64,000 nt of DNA, from contig NZ_ANBM01000010.1 of NCBI RefSeq assembly GCF_002100115.1, positions 16,783 through 80,782 of the forward strand, in the 5' to 3' direction. Made by a program: the position numbers and the translations under genes. This stretch comes from Anaerovibrio sp. JC8. GTDB lineage: Bacteria > Bacillota > Negativicutes > Selenomonadales > Selenomonadaceae. Shown here in pieces: positions 1 through 7,520 of the stretch. Numbering within the stretch: the stretch's first letter is position 1; each line of letters opens with the position of its first letter. Below the pieces are notes generated by a model. That model had not been told where the DNA came from, ran no database searches, and worked only from the letters and a program-made list of their open reading frames with translations.

Positions 1-165
1 CAGTCCCTTGATGGCCCGTGTGCGGTCCGGAATCATGCAATTGTTGTCCACCAGCATCGGTATATGCTCCTGGTCCACCTTGGCCGGTGTCCCCAGAATA
101 ATTTTCTTCATTAAATCCACCGTTGCCATAGGGCCCATGCCCCCCATAATGCCTATTGTCTTCAT
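1..165 (-). CDS. Aspartate/glutamate racemase family protein, N-terminal part (runs off window)
   Basis: The reverse strand reads from an ATG at 165 as MKTIGIMGGMGP followed by ATVDLM, then about 40 further residues to the window edge. The glycine-rich start is the hallmark of the PLP-independent Asp/Glu racemase family, in which two cysteines interconvert L- and D-amino acids. The first catalytic Cys (in a DNNC context) lies near residue 44. A GGGGGA ribosome binding site precedes the ATG. The gene is divergent from the LysR regulator at 326 across about 160 bp of AT-rich DNA, so that regulator probably controls it. The C-terminal half is outside the window, and substrate (Asp or Glu) cannot be decided. 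Confidence 0.85.
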   Translation of the reverse strand, partial: MKTIGIMGGMGPMATVDLMKKIILGTPAKVDQEHIPMLVDNNCMIPDRTRAIKGL

Positions 166-325
166 ATCACTCAATCCCCCTATGCTTGCCACAAATTTTA
201 TACCCTTTTTTATTACCCTTAACTTGCTAAAAGCATATCATTGGCATACAATATAATCAAATACCTATAATTATATAAACATCATAAAATATTTTTATAT
301 TTTATTAATTTTAGGGGGGCATTGT

Positions 326-1264
326 ATGACAGGCATGGAATACGTTTATACCGTATATGAAGAAAAGAGCTTTTCCGCAGCAGCCAAAAAACTCTTTATG
401 ACCCAGCCCGCCCTGTCGGCGGCCGTAAAAAAGGTGGAGCAGGAGCTGGGAATGCCGATTTTCGACCGCTCCCATTCGCCGCTGAGACTTACGGACGCGG
501 GACAGGCCTATATCGAAGCAACGGAAAAAATATTTCAGGTGCAGAAAAATCTGCAGCGCTATGTGGACGATCTGGCCCAGCTGGAAAGTGGCCAGCTGAT
601 TATCGGGGGCACCAATTTCGTAACCGCCTGCTTTCTGCCAAACCTTATCAGAAATTTCAGCGAGAAGCACCCCCGCATCAACATTTCCATCATTGAATCC
701 AGCAGTTCCGAACTCTTTGCGGGGCTGAAGCAGGGAACCATCGACATCGTAATTGACAGTGGCGAATGCGACACCAGGGAATTTGAATCCCTCACCTTTT
801 ATCAGGACCGCATTATGCTGGCCGTTCCAAAGTCCATGACGGAAAATATCCCCGCCCCTGCCTTTTCCCAGACAGAAATCAGCTCCGGCAAGCACCTGCA
901 GAAGAATGCCTCTCCCGCCAATTTAATGGATTTTAAAGACCTGCCATTTCTCCTGCTGGGCAAGGGCAACGATATGTATCGTCGGGCAACGGAAATCTTT
1001 CATGAAACCGGGCTTACTCCCAATGTCCGACTGTATCTCAATCAGCTCATGACCGCCTATCACATGGCAGCCGCCGGTCTGGGAGCCACCTTCCTTACAG
1101 ATACCCTTATCAGCATGGCCGCCCCCAACGACAGGCTGAATTATTACCTTTTAAATCATCCTCTGCTGGAGCGGGAAATCTTTATTGCCACCGCCCGCAG
1201 CAATTATCATCCCCGGGCCATCCGGGCCTTTTGGGACAGCGTGGATATTTTTCAAAAAAATTAG
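326..1264 (+). CDS. LysR family transcriptional regulator
   Basis: This 312-aa protein has an N-terminal winged HTH (about residues 1-60, with SFSAAAKKLFMTQPALSAAVK as the helix-turn-helix) and a C-terminal periplasmic-binding-like effector domain (about 90-305). That is the normal length and layout of LysR proteins, which bind upstream of a divergent target and respond to a small ligand. The start is ATG at 326 behind an AGGGGGG box. The divergent neighbour is an amino-acid racemase, so the ligand may be an amino acid or a derivative; this is inference. The intergenic region is AT-rich with no hairpin terminator. The family call is firm, the ligand unknown. Confidence 0.93.
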   Translation: MTGMEYVYTVYEEKSFSAAAKKLFMTQPALSAAVKKVEQELGMPIFDRSHSPLRLTDAGQAYIEATEKIFQVQKNLQRYVDDLAQLESGQLIIGGTNFVTACFLPNLIRNFSEKHPRINISIIESSSSELFAGLKQGTIDIVIDSGECDTREFESLTFYQDRIMLAVPKSMTENIPAPAFSQTEISSGKHLQKNASPANLMDFKDLPFLLLGKGNDMYRRATEIFHETGLTPNVRLYLNQLMTAYHMAAAGLGATFLTDTLISMAAPNDRLNYYLLNHPLLEREIFIATARSNYHPRAIRAFWDSVDIFQKN

Positions 1265-1317
1265 TTGTAATTTCCGTCATTTTACTATATAATTTGTTTT
1301 GTTGATTTCATGTTAAT

Positions 1318-1393
1318 GGGGGCGTAGCTCAGCTGGGAGAGCACATGCCTGGCAGGCATGGGGTCAGGGGTTCAAGCCCCCTCGTCTCCACCA
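1318..1393 (+). tRNA. tRNA-Ala (anticodon GGC)
   Basis: The 76-nt sequence folds into a full cloverleaf: 7-bp acceptor stem (GGGGGCG with CGTCTCC, two G-T pairs), D arm GCTC/GAGC, anticodon arm CATGC/GCATG with loop CTGGCAG giving anticodon GGC, T arm AGGGG/CCCCT with loop TTCAAGC, and encoded CCA. It decodes GCC/GCU alanine codons. A strong intrinsic terminator follows directly. It is not the target of the integrases in this window; those use tRNA-Leu. Confidence 0.97.
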
Positions 1394-1404
1394 TTACGAA
1401 GAAT

Positions 1405-1445
1405 AACCTCGGAACCTTTAGAAATAAAGGCTCCGAGGTTTTTTA
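1405..1445 (+). terminator. Rho-independent terminator of tRNA-Ala
   Basis: The long hairpin pairs AACCTCGGA with TCCGAGGTT, extended by CCTTTA/TAAAGG around a small loop, and is followed by a T run. It ends the tRNA transcript. Confidence 0.9.
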
Positions 1446-1486
1446 GTATTTTGATGCATGAATATTGTTAATATGATATATTGTGA

Positions 1487-1632
1487 TTATAACGCCATTG
1501 TTCAAATTTTTCTTCTTTAGAAGAAAAATCATCCAATTAGCGTTTCAACGAGCAGGGAGATATGCTCACCAGCTGTTGTAGTTTGTTTTCCCCCACCTAA
1601 AGAGGAAGGGGACATCTTAAAGCTCGTTATAA
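1487..1632. repeat. 146-bp dispersed repeat, copy 1, with terminal inverted repeats
   Basis: The element begins TTATAACG and ends CGTTATAA, a perfect 8-bp inverted terminal repeat. A near-identical copy lies at 6524-6670. Inside are an AACGAGC/GCTCGTT pairing and a CCCCCACCT/AGG-type hairpin that is imperfect in this copy. No ORF fits. The size, ends and hairpins resemble a small non-autonomous mobile element (MITE-like or IS200/IS605-derived), though a structured RNA cannot be excluded. It sits between the tRNA terminator and the exported protein at 1652, and its right end is 20 bp from that gene's start. Confidence 0.7.
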
Positions 1633-1651
1633 ACTACCTGAGGAGGCTGTG

Positions 1652-2038
1652 ATGATGAAAAAGTTACTACTATGCTTTACTATGATGGCCGCTATTACCT
1701 TATTTTATCCCCAAACCTTCTGCCATGCCGAAGATATTTGGGTGGAGCACTGGAACGAAGAAGGATGCGATATTTACGTTATGGATGACACCATTATTCA
1801 GGGTCCCAATGACGAAAATATCAGCTTCAAGGTAGCCGTAAAACAGATCAAGGACGGCAAGCTTGCCAATGTAGTGATATGCAATTTTGTCAGATGGCCG
1901 GACGAGCCTTGGCGTTTCAGGACCAGTGAAAGCGAGGACATTGATTTCCCTCCGGTAGTGGCAAATGACCCGGTATTCGGATATTGCATGCAGCAGCTTG
2001 GCTGGGAATATTATCTGGAGAATGGTTTGTCTTTTTAG
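1652..2038 (+). CDS. Exported hypothetical protein
   Basis: The protein is about 128 aa with an N-terminal signal peptide: basic MMKK, then a hydrophobic stretch ending in a FCHA-like cleavage context near residue 26. The mature part is acidic with several Trp and two late Cys (in the motifs VICNF and GYCMQQ) but matches no family I recognise. AGGAGG at 1641-1646 supports ATG 1652 or 1655; the frame is also open from a GTG at 1649. It ends 12 bp before the PreA-like gene, so the two may be co-transcribed. Function unknown. Confidence 0.7.
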   Translation: MMKKLLLCFTMMAAITLFYPQTFCHAEDIWVEHWNEEGCDIYVMDDTIIQGPNDENISFKVAVKQIKDGKLANVVICNFVRWPDEPWRFRTSESEDIDFPPVVANDPVFGYCMQQLGWEYYLENGLSF

Positions 2039-2050
2039 AGGTGGTGCCAA

Positions 2051-3559
2051 ATGTATCTGGAAAGAAAGCACAAATGCGAGGATATGCTGCGCTGCACCCT
2101 TTGTGCCGATGCCCCCTGCGACCAGGCCTGCCCCAAAAAGCTGGAGCCTGCAAAGCAGCTGCGGAGTATCTGGTTTGACAACGAAATTGCGGCAGCCTCC
2201 GGTCTGCCCGAAACAAATCCTTGCTCCGATTGCACTGCCCCTTGCGAAGCAGCCTGCATCAGGTCTGGAGAAGTACCGATAAAACAGCTGCTGTCCTTTC
2301 TGACAGAGAACGTACGGCCTGCCCTTGATGTGCCATCCCCACAGGATGAAGCCGCCCTGCAGGCAGATATTTGTGGTGTTCCACTGGAAAATCCTTTCCT
2401 GCTGTCCTCCTCGGTGGTGGGCAGCAATTACGATATGTGTGCCCGAGCCTTCGAGGCCGGATGGGCCGGTGTGGCCTTCAAAACAATATGCAGCTTTGAA
2501 ATTCACGAAGCCTCTCCCCGATACTCGGCCATTCATGGGGCCAACGGCGGCTTAGTTGGCTTTAAAAATATCGAGCAGCTTTCCGACCACAGTGTTCCGG
2601 AAAACATGGAAATATTCCGCCGGCTGAAAAAAAATTATCCCACCAAGCGCGTTATTGCCTCCATCATGGGACGCAACGAGCAGGAGTGGGAAGATTTGGC
2701 CCGCCAGTGTCAGGAAAACGGCGCCGACGTTATAGAATTAAATTTCTCCTGTCCAAACATGATGGACTGGGGGCTGGGCTCAGACATCGGCCAGGTGCCG
2801 GAGCTGGTGGAACGGTTTACCGCTGCGGCCCGAAGGGGAGCTTCCATCCCCATTCTGGCCAAGCTCACACCCAATGTAGACCACATGAGCCCGGCGGCCG
2901 AGGCCGCCAAACGTGGTGGTGCCGACGGTCTTGCCGCCATTAACACCATCAAGAGCATTATGGAGATAAATCCCCATACCTTTGTTTCCAGCCCTGCCAT
3001 CGGACGCCATTCTGCTGTAGGCGGCTACAGCGGATCCGCAGTTAAGCCTATTGCCCTGCATTTTATAGCCGAGCTGGGGCATAACCAAAATCTCAGCGGT
3101 ATGCATATCAGCGGCATGGGTGGTGTGGAAACCTGGAGGGACGCCTTGGAATTCATACTTCTTGGGGCTGGCTCTGTTCAGGTAACAACCGCCATCATGC
3201 AGTACGGCTACCGTATTATTGATGATTTAAAGGCCGGACTCAATTATTATCTGCATGAAAAAGGGTATCATTCCGTCAAGGAGCTTATTGGCGAGGGGCT
3301 GGAATTTGTCAGCGACACCACTGAGATTCTGGAACGGGACAGCATAGTATATCCTAAATTCAAGCGAAAGACCTGCATAGGCTGTGGAAGGTGCCAGATT
3401 TCCTGCGCCGATGGTGGCCATCAGGCTATTCACTTGGATAAAAGCCGTCGCCCGGTACTTGACCCGAAACGGTGCGTTGGCTGCCATCTATGTGTGCTTA
3501 TTTGTCCTACTCACTCCATAGTGTCATCAGGGAAGCGCATCTACAAAAAGAAGATATAA
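2051..3559 (+). CDS. preA: PreA-like dihydropyrimidine dehydrogenase (dihydroorotate dehydrogenase-fold, Fe-S)
   Basis: The 502-aa protein has three parts. Residues 1-75 are a Cys-rich module (CTLCADAPC, CPKK, CSDC, CEAAC) resembling the N-terminal iron-sulfur domain of PreT/GltD-type partners. Residues 105-420 form an FMN-binding TIM barrel of the dihydroorotate dehydrogenase fold (ELNFSCPN, LAKLTPN, SGMGGVETW). Residues 435-495 form a two-cluster ferredoxin domain (CIGCGRC and CVGCHLC). PreA with PreT reduces uracil and thymine with NAD(P)H in the cytoplasm. Here the N-terminal cluster domain normally found on the partner is fused to PreA and no PreT is adjacent, so the true substrate and electron donor are open. 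A GAGGTGG box precedes the ATG. Confidence 0.82.
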   Translation: MYLERKHKCEDMLRCTLCADAPCDQACPKKLEPAKQLRSIWFDNEIAAASGLPETNPCSDCTAPCEAACIRSGEVPIKQLLSFLTENVRPALDVPSPQDEAALQADICGVPLENPFLLSSSVVGSNYDMCARAFEAGWAGVAFKTICSFEIHEASPRYSAIHGANGGLVGFKNIEQLSDHSVPENMEIFRRLKKNYPTKRVIASIMGRNEQEWEDLARQCQENGADVIELNFSCPNMMDWGLGSDIGQVPELVERFTAAARRGASIPILAKLTPNVDHMSPAAEAAKRGGADGLAAINTIKSIMEINPHTFVSSPAIGRHSAVGGYSGSAVKPIALHFIAELGHNQNLSGMHISGMGGVETWRDALEFILLGAGSVQVTTAIMQYGYRIIDDLKAGLNYYLHEKGYHSVKELIGEGLEFVSDTTEILERDSIVYPKFKRKTCIGCGRCQISCADGGHQAIHLDKSRRPVLDPKRCVGCHLCVLICPTHSIVSSGKRIYKKKI

Positions 3560-3591
3560 TACTGTATTATTGATTATTATTTCTTTAGGTT

Positions 3592-3612
3592 TTATCCACA
3601 TTTTTATCCACA
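3592..3612 (-). promoter_or_regulatory. Pair of consensus DnaA boxes
   Basis: Two perfect TTATCCACA boxes occur 12 bp apart in the same orientation (3592-3600 and 3604-3612), in an AT-rich spacer just past the preA stop. This could be a DnaA-titration or regulatory site. It is too small for a full origin, and no replication genes are adjacent. Confidence 0.6.
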
Positions 3613-3653
3613 AATAACTTTTTCTGTTAATAACTATTATTTATTAACAGTAG

Positions 3654-3681
3654 GGGAGCCGCATTATGCGGCTCCCTTTTT
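3654..3681 (+). terminator. Rho-independent terminator after preA-like gene
   Basis: GGGAGCCGCA pairs with TGCGGCTCCC across a short loop and is followed by TTTTT. Confidence 0.9.
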
Positions 3682-3720
3682 ACATTTTCGGGGAAAAATT
3701 CCAGATGCAGGCTTCTTGAA

Positions 3721-3769
3721 ACCGAACAGTAATTCTGTTATCATATATGTGAAACGTATATTCTATAAT
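3721..3769 (+). promoter_or_regulatory. Putative SOS-type operator and promoter of the Y-family polymerase
   Basis: ACCGAACAGTAATTCTGTTA contains the inverted repeat AACAG-N5-CTGTT and lies over the -35 region, with a TATAAT -10 at 3764-3769. A near-identical motif recurs at 36617-36640 upstream of an unknown gene. Translesion polymerases of this type are usually LexA-controlled, so the motif is a candidate LexA box. It is not the classic Bacillus CGAAC-N4-GTTCG box. Confidence 0.55.
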
Positions 3770-3799
3770 TAATACTCAATCCCATTGGAGGCCGGAAAC

Positions 3800-5314
3800 A
3801 TGGAGGAAAAGACTTATATTGCCATAGATTTAAAATCCTTCTATGCCTCGGTGGAATGTATTAAGGATGACCTTGACCCCCTCACCACCAACCTGGTGGT
3901 GGCAGACAAAAGCCGTAGCGGGAAAACTATCTGCCTGGCAGTTACTCCGGCCCTGAAATCTCTGGGGATAAAAGGCCGCCCCCGCCTTTTTGAAGTAGAG
4001 CAGAAGGTGAAGGAAATAAACCACCGCCGCCGTGCCATGGCTCCCCGGCACAAATTTACGGGAACTGCCACCAACATCGTGCAGCTTGAGAACGACCCGT
4101 CCCTGGCCCTTGATTTCATCATTGCCAGGCCCCGCATGGCCCTCTATGTGGAATTCAGTGCCCAAATTTATGGTATATATTTGAAATACTTTTCTCCCCA
4201 GGACATCCACAGCTACAGCGTGGACGAGGTATTCATTGATGCCACCCCATATCTGAGCACCTACCATGTCACCGGCCGTGAGCTGGCCCTAAAAATAATC
4301 CATGATGTCCTGAAAAACACCGGCATTACCGCCACCGCCGGTATCGGCACCAATTTGTATCTGGCCAAGGTGGCCATGGATATTATGGCCAAGAAAATCC
4401 CCTATGACCAGGACGGATTCCGTATTGCGGAGCTGGACGAAATGAGCTACCGCAGGGCCCTGTGGACCCACACCCCAATTACAGATTATTGGCGGGTGGG
4501 CAAGGGCTACGAAAGGCGGCTGCGGGAAATCGGGCTATATACCATGGGGGATATTGCCCGCTGTTCCATTGGCAAGGACTACGAATACCACAACGAGAAT
4601 TTACTCTATAAGAAATTCGGCATCAATGCCCAGCTTCTCATTGACCACGCATGGGGATATGAACCATGCACCATGAAGGCCATCAAGAAATACAGGCCCG
4701 CATCCAACAGCCTCAGCAGCGGCCAGGTGCTTATGAGCGGCTACACCCATGAAAAGGGGCGGCTCATTGTCTGGGAAATGGCCGATGTCCTTGTGCTGGA
4801 TATGGTGGATAAAGGGCTGGTTACTGACCAGATAGTTTTGTATATCGGCTATGACATCGACAATGTGAAGAATGGCCAGTACACCGGAGATACCCATACA
4901 GACCATTATGGGCGGAAGGTGCCAAAGCCCGCCAACGGTTCCATCAACCTGGGGCGGCATACTTCTTCCACTGCCCTAATAACCAAGGCCGTGCTGGAGC
5001 TTTTTGATAAAATCACTGACCCCCGGCTCCTGATCCGGAGAGTCAATATCACGGCCAACCATGTAATCAGTGAAGAAGCCATGAAAGAAGAAGCCAACAG
5101 ACCGGAGCAGCTGGACCTTTTTACAGATTATGAGCAACTGGACAGAGAACGAGCCAAGGCCGAAAAGCAGGAGGCCAAGGAAAAATCCCTGCAGCACGCC
5201 CTTCTGGACATAAAGCACAAATATGGCAAAAATGCCATACTGAAAGGTGCCAACCTTCAGGAAGGAGCCATGACCATTGAAAGAAATCAACAGATAGGAG
5301 GCCATAAGGCATGA
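3800..5314 (+). CDS. Y-family DNA polymerase (UvrX/UmuC-like translesion polymerase)
   Basis: The 504-aa protein begins at ATG 3800 with GGAGG 9 bp upstream; an earlier in-frame TTG is less likely. Motif I is AIDLKSFYASVEC (catalytic Asp10) and motif III is SYSVDEVFID (Asp142, Glu143), the metal ligands of Y-family polymerases; thumb and little-finger regions follow. Such enzymes replicate across damaged bases during the SOS response. The stop overlaps the start of the YolD-like gene (ATGA), the arrangement seen for UvrX-YolD pairs in Firmicutes. A putative SOS operator precedes it. The last 60 residues are charged and Ala/Lys/Glu-rich (coiled coil). Confidence 0.9.
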   Translation: MEEKTYIAIDLKSFYASVECIKDDLDPLTTNLVVADKSRSGKTICLAVTPALKSLGIKGRPRLFEVEQKVKEINHRRRAMAPRHKFTGTATNIVQLENDPSLALDFIIARPRMALYVEFSAQIYGIYLKYFSPQDIHSYSVDEVFIDATPYLSTYHVTGRELALKIIHDVLKNTGITATAGIGTNLYLAKVAMDIMAKKIPYDQDGFRIAELDEMSYRRALWTHTPITDYWRVGKGYERRLREIGLYTMGDIARCSIGKDYEYHNENLLYKKFGINAQLLIDHAWGYEPCTMKAIKKYRPASNSLSSGQVLMSGYTHEKGRLIVWEMADVLVLDMVDKGLVTDQIVLYIGYDIDNVKNGQYTGDTHTDHYGRKVPKPANGSINLGRHTSSTALITKAVLELFDKITDPRLLIRRVNITANHVISEEAMKEEANRPEQLDLFTDYEQLDRERAKAEKQEAKEKSLQHALLDIKHKYGKNAILKGANLQEGAMTIERNQQIGGHKA

Positions 5315-5496
5315 CCGACAAAGATAATCCTTATGCTGACATCATCGACTTACCCCGCCCAGTGTCCAAGAAACACCCGCCTCTGACAATGGAACAGCGG
5401 GCCGCCCAGTTTGCCCCCTTTGCTGCAGTAAACGGCCACAATGAAGCCATAACCAAAACTGCCATGGCGCATGAAAAGGGTATGAAGCATCAATAA
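5311..5496 (+). CDS. YolD-like small protein, partner of the Y-family polymerase
   Basis: This 61-aa protein carries the DIIDLP, HPPLTMEQRAAQFAPFAAV and NGHNEAI segments typical of the short YolD-like proteins that follow UvrX-type polymerases in Firmicutes. The start overlaps the polymerase stop by 4 bp, so the two are translationally coupled. The role of the family is not well defined; it is presumed to act with the polymerase in SOS repair. Confidence 0.8.
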   Translation: MTDKDNPYADIIDLPRPVSKKHPPLTMEQRAAQFAPFAAVNGHNEAITKTAMAHEKGMKHQ

Positions 5497-5525
5497 AAAT
5501 TCAAAACCTGCCAGAGAACCAAAAA

Positions 5526-5555
5526 AATGCAGCCCGAGGGCTGCATAATTTTTTT
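5526..5555. terminator. Bidirectional terminator between convergent genes
   Basis: ATGCAGCCC pairs with GGGCTGCAT over a 2-nt loop, with a T run on the right and an A run on the left. It serves the polymerase operon and the convergent SYLF gene. Confidence 0.85.
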
Positions 5556-5562
5556 AAAACTA

Positions 5563-6207
5563 TTACTTTATTTTCTTGCCAGTATCATCGTATTTGTTCA
5601 GTTCCTTGTCCGGGTAAATCTTCGTCCCGTTAATGGAGGCCTCCAGTGTCAGGCCTTTTGTTGTCATCTGATATACCCAAATGCCATTTGCCGCGATAGA
5701 GGCGCCATCAATGGAATCTCCTGTCATTCCATCTGTAGCTGACGCATCCGCCGAAGCAGCAAATTTTACATCACCGGAAATAAAGGAGTGCCACGCCGTC
5801 TCCGTTCCTATGACAAAAATCAGGTCATATTCTTTCACGCCAAGCCCCAGGCCGACACCCATTTCCTGCATGCGCATATAGACCTTTTCGCCTGTCTCAT
5901 TGTTTACGGCCACCCCTCTGCCGTGGGAGCTGCCGAAAATACCCAGCTTCATCCCCGTATTGCTCAAGGTTGCGTAGGCGTAACAGTTCTGAATTACCCG
6001 CTGTGCCGACGGAACCTCCTCATATAGATTGGTCAGTGCCTTGGTGGACAGATCGTTAATTTCCCCACGTTCCTTCATAACCTTGTTCACGTCAGCTGCC
6101 AGGACAGTGGACGTCATCAGGCATAACATAAGCACCGATAACATACACATCAAAGCTTTTTGTATTACACCATTAAAAGATAAATCCGGATTAATCCCTC
6201 TGTTCAT
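5563..6207 (-). CDS. Exported SYLF/YSC84-type lipid-binding domain protein
   Basis: The 214-aa protein has a signal peptide or N-terminal membrane segment (about residues 15-37, ending in VLAAD). The rest matches the SYLF/YSC84 fold: the YATLSNTGMKLGIFG region, the GRGVAVNNETGEKVYM segment, then GVGLGLGVKEYDLIFVIG and GDVKFAASADAS. SYLF domains bind phosphoinositides or other lipids in eukaryotes; the bacterial exported versions are probably envelope proteins. AGAGGAGG precedes the ATG. It is a lone gene with its own terminator. Confidence 0.8.
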   Translation of the reverse strand: MNRGINPDLSFNGVIQKALMCMLSVLMLCLMTSTVLAADVNKVMKERGEINDLSTKALTNLYEEVPSAQRVIQNCYAYATLSNTGMKLGIFGSSHGRGVAVNNETGEKVYMRMQEMGVGLGLGVKEYDLIFVIGTETAWHSFISGDVKFAASADASATDGMTGDSIDGASIAANGIWVYQMTTKGLTLEASINGTKIYPDKELNKYDDTGKKIK

Positions 6208-6331
6208 TATTGACCTCCTCTTGCACAGAAATATAAAACCACTTATTCCTATTCATATATTATACTCTCTAAAATTAAAAAATTCCTAAAAAAAATTTGT
6301 ATTATGAATTTATTTGTTATATACTATGTCT

Positions 6332-6489
6332 AACCCGTTTATTTCCTATTCGGGTGCTTGTTTTCGTTACCCTTTTTGTTATCCCACTTCTTTACCAGCT
6401 GGCAAAAGCCAGCACCAGCTATATGTTTGCCCCTTCCAACTTACATATAGCCACTCCCTTAAAAAAGCTGCCATGGTGCAGCTTTTTTT
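6332..6489 (+). ncRNA. Putative structured sRNA with C-rich hairpin loop
   Basis: A promoter-like TTGTAT / 17 bp / TATACT ends at 6325. The predicted transcript of about 158 nt has four hairpins: ACCCG/CGGGT; GCTGG/CCAGC; a 9-bp perfect stem GCTATATGT/ACATATAGC with a C-rich loop (TTGCCCCTTCCAACTT); and a terminator AGCTGC/GCAGCT followed by seven T. No plausible ORF is inside. C-rich loops in Firmicute sRNAs often pair with Shine-Dalgarno sequences. Seen in sequence; transcription is inferred. Confidence 0.5.
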
Positions 6490-6523
6490 ATTTTTCTCGC
6501 ATAATTCATCATACAATATTTCC

Positions 6524-6670
6524 TTATAACGCCATTGTTCAAATTTTTCTTCTTTCAGAAAAAAAATCTTCCAATTAGCGTTTCAACGAGCTGGGAGATA
6601 TGCTCGCCAGCTGTTGCAGTTTGTTTTCCCCCACCTAAAGAGGTGGGGGGCATCTTAAAGCTCGTTATAT
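6524..6670. repeat. 146-bp dispersed repeat, copy 2
   Basis: This is the second copy of the element at 1487-1632, starting TTATAACG and ending CGTTATA. The internal hairpin CCCCCACCT-AAAG-AGGTGGGGG is perfect in this copy, and AACGAGC pairs with GCTCGTT. Two copies about 5 kb apart in the same orientation support a mobile origin. Confidence 0.7.
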
Positions 6671-6759
6671 TTTTTGTAATAGATTGGATTTTAAATCGTA
6701 TGTATAGACAGGAAACAACAAAAAACCACTTTTTATCATAAATGATAAAAAATGGCTCT

Positions 6760-6836
6760 CCTTACATACTCTCTCATGAGCGGGTTCCCCGACCCGTCCC
6801 CTCCAAAGAAGCCGACTGCACACCCGGCTTCTTTTA
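6760..6836 (+). ncRNA. Putative small structured RNA with terminator
   Basis: A CGGGT/ACCCG hairpin with the C-rich loop TCCCCG, a CCCCTCC single strand, then a terminator stem AAGAAGCCG/CGGCTTCTT with a short T run. It fits the hairpin, C-rich loop, terminator plan of the array at 19.5-21.5 kb. Upstream, 6695-6715 carries a CGTATGTATAGACA block also seen before the double-glycine peptide gene at 48910, so it may instead be the remnant of such a gene's leader. Confidence 0.35.
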
Positions 6837-6927
6837 GTTTCTAAAAAAATTTTGGTAATAAAATATTTTTAGAAAGTTTCATATGTAAACTATTGTTCTT
6901 AAATTATTAGTGAGTTATAATTAATTA

Positions 6928-7077
6928 ACAACAGAATTTTTCTTTGTCGTAGAATCCTTTCCAATTGGTGTATTGCTTGTGTACACCAAGCTCCTTTCTT
7001 TATCGGGCTATTGTTTCCCATTTTTTCAATAGCCCGTACACATCTCACCGGGCTGCATTTTGCAGCCCGCTTTTTTG
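6928..7077 (+). ncRNA. Putative structured RNA, homologous to 63251-63402
   Basis: The promoter-like TTGTTC / 17 bp / TATAAT (6916-6921) is followed by three hairpins: TTGGTGTA/TACACCAA, GGGCTATTG/CAATAGCCC, and a terminator CGGGCTGC/GCAGCCCG with six T. A CTCCTTTC single-stranded stretch separates the first two. The homologue right of element B keeps all three stems with changed bases in the first (TGGTG.GG with CCGCACCA), consistent with a conserved fold. In element B it directly follows the GIY-YIG gene, so this copy probably marks a decayed element left of A. Confidence 0.6.
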
Positions 7078-7130
7078 TCCGGACGTAAGCTGAATTTCAT
7101 CAAACTCCAACCATAGATCTGAAACAAAAG

Positions 7131-7285
7131 AAGAGGCTATTGCAGGCAAGTGATACGCTCACTTATGCAACAGCCTCTTTAATTATGTCTGATTTACCGG
7201 AGCTTAGCATGGATTTGACCTCTATGTTTTCTTCTTTCTGTCCTTTATATCCCCGAATTATGAAATATGTTATATTTTTTGAAAT
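7131..7285 (-). promoter_or_regulatory. Leader/promoter copy of a lost Nif11-type peptide gene, with terminator
   Basis: Block 7235-7277 matches 9951-9993, which lies upstream of the Nif11-like genes: both read TTCGGGGATATAAAGGACA on the minus strand. Here the leader opens onto a 15-codon frame (7163-7210) that runs into a terminator hairpin (AGAGGCT/AGCCTCT, 7131-7183). I read it as an orphan promoter left after loss of the peptide gene. Confidence 0.4.
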
Positions 7286-7465
7286 TTTTTCGTAGTGCGA
7301 AAGGTGTGGTCCATTTTGTATTATATTAGTGCCCATGTTCATATGTATGAGTTTTTTGGTGGTGTTTCAAAAATCCTAATACCGGACAACTGCAAAACCG
7401 CAGTGTTGCATGCAGCAGTAAGTGGCTTGGTTTGTGGCGGCCTCCTTCGTCCCCCTTTTTACAAT

Positions 7466-7508
7466 TAAATAACCCCTGTCTGTTACTTGAAGCAACAAAC
7501 AGGGGCTA
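7466..7508 (-). terminator. Hairpin downstream of the 7521 gene
   Basis: AGCCCCTGT pairs with ACAGGGG, extended by TGTT/AACA, just past the stop codon of the minus-strand gene. The T run is weak. Confidence 0.6.
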
Positions 7509-7520
7509 GAGAAATCTACT

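Noticed and set aside
8..256. 82-codon plus-strand frame at the window start
   Set aside because: It is the antisense shadow of the racemase gene, whose MGGMGP start reads clearly on the minus strand.
3592..3612. Chromosomal origin
   Set aside because: Two DnaA boxes alone, without dnaA/dnaN, AT-rich unwinding modules or more boxes, are not enough.
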